DNA of 64,000 nucleotides from Eubacteriales bacterium mix99 (lineage in GTDB: Bacteria > Bacillota > Clostridia > Caldicoprobacterales > DTU083): assembly GCA_038396605.1 (NCBI GenBank), contig CP121690.1, positions 1,582,500 to 1,646,499 of the forward strand. Reading direction: 5' to 3'. The stretch's first letter is position 1, and the number at the start of each line of letters is the position of its first letter. Both the position numbers and the translations under genes were made by a program. Of this stretch, positions 8,188 through 15,225 are shown one piece after another. The notes beneath the pieces were generated by a model. It was given only the letters and a program-made list of their open reading frames with translations, was not told the origin of the DNA and did not search any database.

Positions 8188-9387
8188 ATGAAAGGGGCCC
8201 TAAATGTTTTGGATAAAAAATATGAGGATCAGATCCTGAAATCGATGGATGCCGTGCGCGAAAAAGCACCAGATATCCCTCTTGATTATTTTTTCGATAT
8301 CTGGAAGGGATTCTGGTTTGGTGAACAAAAGACAGAAATGCCGTCCATAGCGGTATTGGGGACTGGTATTCCCGAATTATATATCCGGGCTACCGGCGCG
8401 AAACCGTTATTTTTGCTTGGCGGTAATTACTTTACGGATCAATACGCAGAACATGTGTTTCCGCAGATTTCGGACCCTGTGTTGAAATCTGCAAGCAGCA
8501 TTCTCTTTTCCGAACAGCTTGCCTGCATGAGGGATATTACCGCGATGGTTGTTCCGGTGAGCAACGCAGATACGCGTAAAGTTCTGCCTTATTTCAAGGA
8601 TCTGGGGCATCCGGTAATCGTGATGGAGGAGGAGCCGTTTCTGGATTCAAAAGCCACATCACGGTTTCGGTCGTCACAGATGGATTTAGTTATGGAGCTG
8701 CAAAAGCTCACACACCGACCGATCACCGCCAAGAGCATCCGAACTGCCGCGAAGCAAATCACCAGCGCACATGATGCCATCCGGCGCCTTAAGACTATGG
8801 ATATTCCGCAAATCGCAAAGGATTTTATCAAGCAGACCTATTATCTTGCTCCTGACATTCAGGAATGGACCGACCGCGTGAATGGATTCGCCGAGGAAAA
8901 CCTGAAGCCGATGCCCGAAAACCGGTCCCATCTGCTGCTGATCGGGTCACCGATCTTTTTCCCGAATGTCAAAATCCCGACTGTATTACATAATGTCGGC
9001 ATCCGAAATTATGAGAATCACTGTGGAGTCCCTGATCCGGAGGATTACACAGAGCTTATGGAGCATGATCCTTCCTCGCTAAATTCCATGTTCAGGGATC
9101 TGAATGAACTTCATTACAGATCGGCACAAAACGATATTGCTCGCGCACTGTGTTCTGATACTTCTTTCCTGCAAAACGCCAGCGGCGTCATCTACCATCT
9201 GCTCAAGGGGCAACTCATGTATGCTTATGAAGCGAATCGGATTGAAAAGGCCGCCATCAGGGCGGGGATTCCGTTCGTCTGCATTGAAACGGATTATACG
9301 AATGCCGATATCGAACAGATCAGAATTCGCCTGGAAGCTTTTTCTGAACTGCTGATGCAGACCGGAAGACTGTCCGCAGCAATATGA
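8188..9387 (+). CDS. HgdB-like (2-hydroxyacyl-CoA dehydratase D family) paralogue lacking cluster cysteines
   Basis: Protein of about 399 residues with the two-domain fold of 2-hydroxyacyl-CoA dehydratase subunits and double-cubane proteins (LGTGIPELYIRATGAKPLFLLGG; SHLLLIGSPIFFPNVKIPTVL; GVIYHLLKGQLMYAYEANRIEKA; C-terminal VCIETDYTNADIEQIRIRLEAF). Aligned by eye with the paralogue at 10545, the positions of C98, C128 and C359 hold Asp, Asn and Gln, so it probably cannot bind the cluster in the same way and may be a structural or substrate-binding partner. The start is uncertain. The palindromic operator excludes an upstream TTG at 8122; ATG 8188 lies only about nine bases after the predicted transcription start; TTG 8209 has AAAGGGG upstream. 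First gene of the operon. Confidence 0.82.
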   Translation: MKGALNVLDKKYEDQILKSMDAVREKAPDIPLDYFFDIWKGFWFGEQKTEMPSIAVLGTGIPELYIRATGAKPLFLLGGNYFTDQYAEHVFPQISDPVLKSASSILFSEQLACMRDITAMVVPVSNADTRKVLPYFKDLGHPVIVMEEEPFLDSKATSRFRSSQMDLVMELQKLTHRPITAKSIRTAAKQITSAHDAIRRLKTMDIPQIAKDFIKQTYYLAPDIQEWTDRVNGFAEENLKPMPENRSHLLLIGSPIFFPNVKIPTVLHNVGIRNYENHCGVPDPEDYTELMEHDPSSLNSMFRDLNELHYRSAQNDIARALCSDTSFLQNASGVIYHLLKGQLMYAYEANRIEKAAIRAGIPFVCIETDYTNADIEQIRIRLEAFSELLMQTGRLSAAI

Positions 9388-9436
9388 AAATGAATACTCA
9401 CCAGTTTATAAACTCAAAGCGATTAAGGAGGAACTT

Positions 9437-9835
9437 ATGTCATTCAGCTTTCTTTTACAAGAACTGCATCGAAAAGTTATGGAAAAAACAAAAGCGGCAA
9501 AAGCACACCGCGGAATAATAACCATCGTGATTGCCGCCATTCTTGTTACAATCGTTTTTTTCGCTGTCAAAGCAAATCTTGCGCAGAATCCAGCAGGCCG
9601 GACATTAACTCCCGTTAGCAGCACTACTCAAAGCGACGAAAGCACGACAATTCCAAACGGCGGTAATCAAAACGAAACCGCTATGCAGGCTAAGACGCTC
9701 AAGCGTATCGAAAATGTTGCCTCTATTTTGGGTATTGCCGTGTTGACATCGGGAGGCATGACAGTCTATTACAGAAAAAAGAAAAACCGCGTTAAACCGC
9801 TTCCGGTACTGCGGAGTGAGGAGGAAACACATTGA
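9437..9835 (+). CDS. small membrane protein of unknown function
   Basis: Protein of 132 residues with a basic N-terminus, a strong transmembrane segment at about residues 27-45 (IITIVIAAILVTIVFFAV), a Ser/Thr/Asn-rich linker of about 45 residues, and a second weaker hydrophobic segment (IASILGIAVLTSGGMTVYY region) followed by basic residues. Both ends would then be cytoplasmic with the linker outside. AAGGAGG lies at good distance before ATG 9437. Its stop overlaps the start of the NapH-like gene (TTGA), which implies coupled translation and a shared membrane complex. No family was recognised. Confidence 0.75.
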   Translation: MSFSFLLQELHRKVMEKTKAAKAHRGIITIVIAAILVTIVFFAVKANLAQNPAGRTLTPVSSTTQSDESTTIPNGGNQNETAMQAKTLKRIENVASILGIAVLTSGGMTVYYRKKKNRVKPLPVLRSEEETH

Positions 9836-10545
9836 AGCAGCGTAAAATTACAGCTTTTCGTATCACATGTCTTCTGATTGCCGCTGCCGTGCTCGCTTTC
9901 CTTGGAAGCAGATACCGGATTATTATTTTATTGCTCAGCATCTTCAGTGCTCTAGTTTTTGGGCGTCTCTGGTGCGGCTATGTTTGTCCGCTGGGATTTT
10001 ATCAGGAACTACTTTCAATGCTTCGGAAAAAACTGCATATTCCGACGTTCCACGTGTCATTAAAGGTGAAATCCTATTTGCGTCCGCTGAAATGGATCAT
10101 ACTTGTATATTTTCTGGCCAGCGTTTTGTTTTTTGGGCTGCGCCCAGTTATGTATATACGGCCCGACCTTTCCTTCAGCAGCGCAGATATGAGTATCTAT
10201 AAAATCATTATTGTCGGTATTGTAACGGGAATTTGTTTTCTGAAAGAAAGGGCGTTCTGTAAATACTGCCCGCTAGGGACACTCCGGGGCTTTGTCAATA
10301 AAATCAGCTTCGGAAAAATTAAAAAGGACGGCACCGCGTGTACACACTGCCGCGCTTGTCTTGAATGTTGTCCAATGGATATCCGCTCCATTTATGAAGA
10401 ACGCAACAAATCCGATATCACTCACTCGGATTGTATCTACTGTATGAAATGCATTGAGGCATGCCCGGAGCAGGATGTGCTTTCCTTTACCCTGTTTGGG
10501 AAAAAGGTATTGTCCTCCAAACGTAATAGTAAGCAGGTGAAATAA
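9832..10545 (+). CDS. NapH/CcoG-like membrane [4Fe-4S] ferredoxin
   Basis: Membrane polyferredoxin of 237 residues. Several transmembrane helices fill the first 150 residues (about 9-25, 29-45, 86-105, 120-137). Two membrane-side motifs, LWCGYVCPLG and FCKYCPLGTLRG, are typical of the NapH/MauN family, and two [4Fe-4S] motifs follow: CTHCRACLECCP and CIYCMKCIEACP. Such proteins pass electrons between a membrane donor and soluble partners. The start is TTG 9832 with GAGGAGG upstream, overlapping the previous stop; its own stop overlaps the next ATG (TAATG). Sandwiched between HgdB-like genes, it probably supplies electrons to the activase or the reductase. Confidence 0.88.
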   Translation: MKQRKITAFRITCLLIAAAVLAFLGSRYRIIILLLSIFSALVFGRLWCGYVCPLGFYQELLSMLRKKLHIPTFHVSLKVKSYLRPLKWIILVYFLASVLFFGLRPVMYIRPDLSFSSADMSIYKIIIVGIVTGICFLKERAFCKYCPLGTLRGFVNKISFGKIKKDGTACTHCRACLECCPMDIRSIYEERNKSDITHSDCIYCMKCIEACPEQDVLSFTLFGKKVLSSKRNSKQVK

Positions 10546-11777
10546 TGGAAGAGCGTACATTAGAACGTTATAAGCGAAATATTTCGCGTGTTTCGGCTGG
10601 TTCACTGAAACAGTTGACATCCATAGGAGATGTTCCCAAGGGGCTTGAATATTTTACGAATGTTCTTAAAAGAACATTCGTCGATTTTGAAAAGGATGAC
10701 AACGAGTACATAGGTAGCTACTGCGTGATGGTGCCGGATGAAATGATATACGCATTCGGCTACAGGCCGCTGCGCTTATGCGCTGGGCACAGCGTTGCGG
10801 CGATGATCGGGGATGAGATCGTCCCGCGTGATGCCTGCCCAGTCCTGAAGGCAACTGCCGGTTTTCACGCAATGCGCGTCATGCCGATCTATCAGCAGTG
10901 CAGGCTGGCAGTGCTGCCGATGACCTGCGATGGCAAGCGAAAAAGCGCTGCGCTTTTGTCGCAGTACCTTCCGGTTATTCCCTTGCCGATTGAAATGGAT
11001 AAGTCGGAGGAACGCTTTGCGCAGAACCTGCAAAACATGCATGCTCTCATGAAAAGTATTTCCAAAGAAACGGGCCGCAGGTTCTCCAACCGGAAACTGA
11101 TTGAATCCTGCAAAAGCATTAATGCGGCACAGCAGGAAGCATATAAACTATACGGCTTGCTCTCATCCGACAATCCGCCTGTCACGGGTTCACAGGTTAT
11201 GGCTGTGCTGAACAGCTATTGCTATGATACGCCGGAAAGCTGGGCGCAGCACGCGAAAATACTAAATGCCGGACTTTCCCAAAAAGCAGCTGCCATGCAG
11301 CCTTTGAAAAGGAAAAAGCCGCGTATCTTTATCGCAGGCTCTCCCATTACATTTCCAAACTATAAACTGCCGTTTTTGATGGAAGGTCTGGGGGCACAGA
11401 TTGTCGGAGACGAGACGTGTATGGCGGGGAGGCTTTTATATGACCCCGTTGTTCCTGATGAGTACAGTACAGACGGCATCTTACGTGCGCTTACGGCGCG
11501 ATATGTCTGCGCATGTACGTGTCCGGTATTCGAGCAGACGGACGATCGCCTCAGCAGTCTCACAGAAAAACTGCGTCAGACGAAAGTGGAGGGCGTTATT
11601 TATCATATCCTGCGCGGCTGCACGCCTTACGACTTCGAATTGTCCATGGTGGAACAGCTGGCAGATAAGCTTGATATTCCGGTTCTGCGTGTGGAAACAG
11701 ATTTCTCCGCCGAGGATGCAGAACAGGTAAAAATCCGTCTGGAAGCGTTTGTTGAATTGATAGAACAAAGGAGATAA
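10545..11777 (+). CDS. HgdB-like / double-cubane-type cluster protein
   Basis: Protein of 410 residues of the 2-hydroxyacyl-CoA dehydratase D family, nearest in character to YjiM and double-cubane cluster proteins. Cysteines at 98 (RDACPVLKATAG), 128 (PMTCDGKRK) and 359 (LRGCTPYDFE) have the spacing of the three cluster ligands in dehydratase subunits. Further cysteines at 60, 79, 119, 292, 322, 324 and 326 could complete a second cubane. The family performs ATP-primed reduction or radical dehydration after one-electron injection by an HgdC-type activase, which is encoded four bases downstream. No CoA-transferase or acyl-CoA gene is nearby, so a dehydratase role is not favoured. The substrate is unknown. 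Confidence 0.88.
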   Translation: MEERTLERYKRNISRVSAGSLKQLTSIGDVPKGLEYFTNVLKRTFVDFEKDDNEYIGSYCVMVPDEMIYAFGYRPLRLCAGHSVAAMIGDEIVPRDACPVLKATAGFHAMRVMPIYQQCRLAVLPMTCDGKRKSAALLSQYLPVIPLPIEMDKSEERFAQNLQNMHALMKSISKETGRRFSNRKLIESCKSINAAQQEAYKLYGLLSSDNPPVTGSQVMAVLNSYCYDTPESWAQHAKILNAGLSQKAAAMQPLKRKKPRIFIAGSPITFPNYKLPFLMEGLGAQIVGDETCMAGRLLYDPVVPDEYSTDGILRALTARYVCACTCPVFEQTDDRLSSLTEKLRQTKVEGVIYHILRGCTPYDFELSMVEQLADKLDIPVLRVETDFSAEDAEQVKIRLEAFVELIEQRR

Positions 11778-11781
11778 ATAC

Positions 11782-12591
11782 ATGGGAAACTATTATGTGG
11801 GACTGGATGCCGGTTCGACATACCTGAAGGCGGCATTGATAAAGGATAACTGTGTTTTAGGCGCTGAACTTCTTCCAACAGGCATCGACTGTGAGGAAAC
11901 TGCGGCCAAATTGCTGGAAAAGATCTATGCGAGCCAAAGTATCACACGCAATGATATCGCCGTAATCACCGCAACCGGATACAGCAGGCGCAGTATCGGC
12001 CTCGCAGATGCCACAATTTCAGAAATCACCGCTCATGCCTGCGGTGTACAATTGACAGCCCCTGAAAACGTGCATCCGCGCTTGATCATTGATATCGGAG
12101 GCCAAGACAGCAAGATCATCAGCCTTGGCCCCGATGGACATATCGTGAATTTTACAATGAATGATAAATGCGCCGCTGGAACAGGAAAGTTCTTGGAGGT
12201 CGTGGCTGATCTTCTGGAAACTACCATTGATCAGATTGCTTCGCTTGCGAAAGAGAGTACAGATCCCTGTCAAATCAACAGCACCTGCGCCGTTTTTGCC
12301 CAGACGGAAGTGATCTCTCTTCTTGCTCAAAAGAAAAGCCGAAGTGATATCCTTGCAGGTATGCATATAGCCATGGCAAACCGTATCGCCAAAATGGCGC
12401 GTAAATATAAGTCGGATGGCGATGTGATGATGACCGGAGGCGGCGCTAACAATGATGCTCTTCGATCTGCGTTGGAAGATGAACTGATGTGCGATATTTA
12501 CAAGGCAAATTATCCGCAGTTCAACGGCGCAATCGGAGCTGCTTTAATTGGCATGCATAATACTGAAAAAATGCAGGTCCAAATTTCTTAA
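11782..12591 (+). CDS. HgdC/BcrA-family activase ATPase
   Basis: ATP-dependent electron activator of 269 residues in the ASKHA fold. Phosphate-binding motifs are GLDAGSTYLKA (residues 7-17) and DIGGQDSKI (104-112). The bridging [4Fe-4S] cluster of the homodimer uses C130 (DKCAAGTGKF) and C169 (NSTCAVFAQTE). The helix-cluster-helix geometry lets ATP hydrolysis drive one electron to a very low potential in the partner protein. It directly follows the cysteine-rich HgdB-like gene, the usual order of reductase and activator. It is the last gene of the operon; the riboswitch-terminator region follows within 30 bases. Confidence 0.93.
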   Translation: MGNYYVGLDAGSTYLKAALIKDNCVLGAELLPTGIDCEETAAKLLEKIYASQSITRNDIAVITATGYSRRSIGLADATISEITAHACGVQLTAPENVHPRLIIDIGGQDSKIISLGPDGHIVNFTMNDKCAAGTGKFLEVVADLLETTIDQIASLAKESTDPCQINSTCAVFAQTEVISLLAQKKSRSDILAGMHIAMANRIAKMARKYKSDGDVMMTGGGANNDALRSALEDELMCDIYKANYPQFNGAIGAALIGMHNTEKMQVQIS

Positions 12592-12618
12592 TTTAGCATA
12601 TAAAATTAAATATCAGAA

Positions 12619-12695
12619 AAGGCAAACTGACCGAAAGGCAGGGGCATAAAGCCAAGAGTCTAAGGTAAATAAACGTACTATGATAGTCTGGTTGC
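12619..12695 (+). ncRNA. c-di-GMP-I (GEMM) riboswitch
   Basis: The aptamer signature is visible in order: GGCAAAC at 12621, a stem capped by the GAAA tetraloop (12633-12636), GGGGCATAAAGCC (12641-12653), the receptor strand TCTAAGG (12659-12665), its partner CTATG (12678-12682), and closing GGTTGC (12690-12695) that pairs with GCAAAC. The tetraloop and its 11-nucleotide-type receptor are both present. A strong terminator follows five bases later, so transcription control is likely. The downstream gene is the small KTR protein at 12782. Confidence 0.8.
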
Positions 12696-12699
12696 AAAA

Positions 12700-12745
12700 A
12701 ACATATCTTGACTCTGCCACTCCGGATAGAGTCAAGATATGTTTT
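12700..12745 (+). terminator. expression-platform terminator of the riboswitch
   Basis: AACATATCTTGACTCT (12700-12715) pairs perfectly over 16 bases with 12728-12743 and is followed by a short T tract. It immediately follows the c-di-GMP-type aptamer and also closes the HgdB-like operon upstream. Confidence 0.85.
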
Positions 12746-12781
12746 GATTATGAATGATAAAACTATGACAGGAGTGATATT

Positions 12782-12970
12782 ACGACGGAAATCAAATGGG
12801 TATTATGCCCTGTTTGCAATAACAAGACACGTCTAAAAATCCGTGAGGATACAATCCTTAAAAACTTTCCGCTATTTTGTCCCAAGTGCAAACATGAGAC
12901 ACTAATAAATGTACGACATCTGAAAATATCAGTTATCAAAGAGCCAGCCGCTGAGACGCAGAGCCGATAA
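12782..12970 (+). CDS. cysteine-rich KTR protein with non-canonical start
   Basis: Small zinc-ribbon-like protein of about 62 residues with CPVCNNKTRLKIRED and FCPKCKHETLI, the cysteine-rich KTR family found in Tn916-like and other Bacillota mobile elements. AGGAG (12770-12774) lies seven bases before codon 12782, which is ACG instead of ATG; ATT at 12779 is the only nearby alternative. Either translation starts at a rare codon or the start has been lost by T-to-C mutation. It lies downstream of the c-di-GMP riboswitch and its terminator. A terminator hairpin overlaps its stop. The molecular role of the family is unknown. Confidence 0.72.
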   Translation, partial: TTEIKWVLCPVCNNKTRLKIREDTILKNFPLFCPKCKHETLINVRHLKISVIKEPAAETQSR

Positions 12971-13000
12971 CATGTGAGATTAATCACAGTTATCGGCTCT
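12960..13000. terminator. terminator overlapping the KTR stop codon
   Basis: AGAGCCGATAAC (12960-12971) pairs with GTTATCGGCTCT (12989-13000), with an inner TGTGA/TCACA pairing. It would stop transcription of the KTR gene and of the converging XRE gene. Confidence 0.7.
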
Positions 13001-13054
13001 CCTTGTACATGATCTATAAAGTTGATTGTACTTGTGGTTAAGTTAGTTCAAATA

Positions 13055-13396
13055 CTATCCCTTGTTTTCATGGCGGAGTTCTTTCCAAATACCTCTTGCT
13101 GATGCAATAGCAATTTGCTGTTCTTGCTCGTTAGCATCCCGGAACTCCCGAATAAATTGTTCCTGCTCTGGCGTACCAGTTACATCCTCGGGACGAAAAA
13201 TAAGATCAGCTGGAATACTTAATTCTTGAATGATTTTATAAAGGACCTCAAATGTTGGATTTCGTTTTCCAGTTTCAATGGCAATGATGGTTCTTAAAGA
13301 AACTTCTATTTTGTCAGCAAGCGCTGTTTGTGTCATTCCGCGCGATATACGGGCTCCTTGAATGATAGTACCCATTCGCTTCATGTCATAGTGCAT
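13055..13396 (-). CDS. XRE-family helix-turn-helix regulator
   Basis: DNA-binding protein of 113 residues. The helix-turn-helix is at about residues 10-65: IIQGARISRGMTQTALADKIEVSLRTIIAIETGKRNPTFEVL pattern, with a short acidic, Gln/Glu-rich tail. GAGGTGAT lies eight bases before ATG 13396. Regulators of this type sit beside the sigma-like gene and recombinases of Tn916- and Tn1549-type elements and often repress transfer or excision. It faces away from the sigma-like gene at 13952. Its operator was not identified. Confidence 0.88.
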   Translation of the reverse strand: MHYDMKRMGTIIQGARISRGMTQTALADKIEVSLRTIIAIETGKRNPTFEVLYKIIQELSIPADLIFRPEDVTGTPEQEQFIREFRDANEQEQQIAIASARGIWKELRHENKG

Positions 13397-13951
13397 TATG
13401 TATCACCTCTTATCTAAGTTTAGTAGAAAAAAGATGATTACATAATGTGGTTGTGCGTCATATTTGCATGCAACATATTTCACAAAAATAACAGCCGGAC
13501 AAGGCAAGAAAAAAAAGACTGCTTTGGCGGGTTATATTAATGCATCCAAAATCAAATGAGTCACCTGCCAAAGCAAACTGAAAGGAGCTTTGGCAGATGT
13601 TGTTTTTACTACCAAAATACCACTTTTATAGAAAGGTGGCAGTTTAGCAGATGGCCTGAATATTCTATGGGCAATCTTCCAAGGTAATCGCTTAAAAAAA
13701 GTTATTGCTCCATAAGGATAAATTCTAACCTTGCATATGCAAGCTATGACATAATAGTATGTAATTTGTATCAATTTCGACGTACCATGCGGAGGATATT
13801 CTGCTTTGGTACGTTTTTTATCTTCTTTTCTCTGGATAAATATTTCTGGTACGTTATATCGACGCGGTGTGATATAAAGCCCCTCTGCCGCTCCCCTCCA
13901 TCCTCTGTTTCGATTTGCCCAAGCCTAAAAATCGAAACGGAGGAAAAGAAA
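13397..13951. other. regulatory spacer with an inverted repeat
   Basis: No convincing gene is seen. GCTTTGGC (13521-13528) and GCCAAAGC (13567-13574) form an inverted repeat with a 38-base interval, and a third CTTTGGCAG copy follows at about 13588. The region probably contains the divergent promoters for the XRE and sigma-like genes. Confidence 0.4.
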
Positions 13952-14377
13952 ATGGTCAAGATCAATCTGCGGGACTATTATCCCGATTTTTATACCACCG
14001 ACTGCATCATTGAGGTACCGGACGAGGTTGCGGCACTCATGGATTCCTATGAACACGCCGAAGCCGCCTACTATCTGCGGAGATACCGTCATAAGGCGTA
14101 TTACTCTCTGGATCGCGGCGACGGCATCGAGCGTGACATCCTGTTCGTGTCCCTGTCCCCCTGCGAAATCTATGAGCGCAAAGTGACGGCTGAGCAGCTT
14201 CACGCTGCCATCGCCGCCTTGCCGGATAAGCAGGCCAAGCGCATCTATGCTCATTACTTCTTGGGAATGAGCAAAAGTGCCATTGCTAAGGCAGAAGGGG
14301 TAAATAAAAGTCAAATCTCACGTTCTATCAATAAGGCGCTGAAAAATATGGAGGCAGTCCTCAAAAATTTCATTTAA
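13952..14377 (+). CDS. sigma-70 region-4-like regulator of a mobile element
   Basis: Protein of 141 residues. The last 55 residues form a sigma region-4/LuxR-like helix-turn-helix (LPDKQAKRIYAHYFLGMSKSAIAKAEGVNKSQISRSINKAL pattern). The first half (INLRDYYPDFYTTDCIIEVPDEVAALM) matches the small sigma-like proteins found before the recombinase genes of Tn1549/TnpX-type elements. I start it at ATG 13952 because GGAGG lies just upstream; in-frame codons further 5' lack a ribosome site. It likely controls element genes rather than housekeeping promoters. Confidence 0.85.
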   Translation: MVKINLRDYYPDFYTTDCIIEVPDEVAALMDSYEHAEAAYYLRRYRHKAYYSLDRGDGIERDILFVSLSPCEIYERKVTAEQLHAAIAALPDKQAKRIYAHYFLGMSKSAIAKAEGVNKSQISRSINKALKNMEAVLKNFI

Positions 14378-14914
14378 GGGAGCAACTTTTGCCCTGAAGA
14401 TGAAAAGGTTTATGAGGGATATGTTTTTATTCTTCGCTGAACCTTGAAAATCGAATAAGGGACAAGCCGGATACATACCGCAAACAGCGGCATACAGGGA
14501 GCCGGGCGGCGGGTGCGCCACGATCTTTCCTTACGCGGGAGAGGGTGATTGGATATCAGCGTAACGGAAAGGGAGCGAAAAACACCAGCGCCGCAGGCAG
14601 AGCAGCGTCTTTCAGACGCAAGGCAGCTCTGCGGCAATTATCTGTATGTAATGAAACTTCCGTTCAGTCACAGTCCGAGCGTGATAAAACCGTCGCAGGC
14701 AATGAGAACGGCCCGCCATCATCATGGGGGGAGGTGCAATTCCTATGGTAACAGGTACGCCGCCTGTTCGTCCGGAATGTCTGTAAACATAAAAGCAAAT
14801 CGAAACAAAGGGACAGCCGCGCCGAAACGTGCCAGCCGTATGGCTGCTCAAACCTGTATCGGCGCGGCTGTCATCTTTTATATTGGATATGGTTTGAAAT
14901 GGAGGTGTCTCTTT
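14378..14914. other. gene-free interval with nested hairpins
   Basis: No protein gene with a credible start is seen. Hairpin-forming segments are GCAGAGC...GCTCTGC (about 14597-14633) and a large nested structure at 14812-14872. Intervals of this kind between the sigma-like and recombinase genes may carry the element attachment site or a structured leader; neither could be proven. Confidence 0.4.
14812..14872. repeat. cruciform-like nested inverted repeat
   Basis: GACAGCCGCGCCGA (14812-14825) pairs perfectly with 14859-14872, and inside the loop CAGCC (14833-14837) pairs with GGCTG (14842-14846). It lies 40 bases before the tnpW-like gene. It could be a terminator without T tract, a recombinase binding site or an attenuator. 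Confidence 0.55.
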
Positions 14915-15100
14915 ATGGAGCAAGCCACACCATGCGGAAAAGCAAATACCTCTTACAAGGAAGTCAAGATCGGGAATACGCTGTATCGCGTGACCAGCGT
15001 GTTTTCCGGTGAAAAGGACCTGGGGCATACGCTGGAACAGCTCGCCGTCCGGCGCGCCATGACAGAGCTTACACCGCCCCGCGTCCCTTCTGCTTCTTAA
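14915..15100 (+). CDS. TnpW-family transposon-encoded small protein
   Basis: A 61-residue protein with the family core YKEVKIGNTLYRVTSVFSGEKDLGHTLEQL. TnpW-like proteins are encoded next to large serine recombinases of Tn4451/Tn1549-type elements; their role is unknown. GGAGGTG lies at the right distance before ATG 14915. In-frame sequence further upstream has no conserved character, so the short start is preferred. A frameshifted relative lies at about 25.5 kb. Confidence 0.75.
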   Translation: MEQATPCGKANTSYKEVKIGNTLYRVTSVFSGEKDLGHTLEQLAVRRAMTELTPPRVPSAS

Positions 15101-15225
15101 CGATAAAACCCTCTCGGCCAGCCGCATCCTTGCGCGGCGAAAGCTCCCGCGTTATCCTGATGATGTTCGAGAGCCATAAAACCGCACGGGGTATGATGCT
15201 GAGATGATCGGGAGGTAAAACATAG

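Noticed and set aside
13532-13774. 80-codon open frame on the minus strand between the XRE and sigma-like genes
   Set aside because: It has no recognisable motif or ribosome site and covers an inverted repeat and likely promoters.
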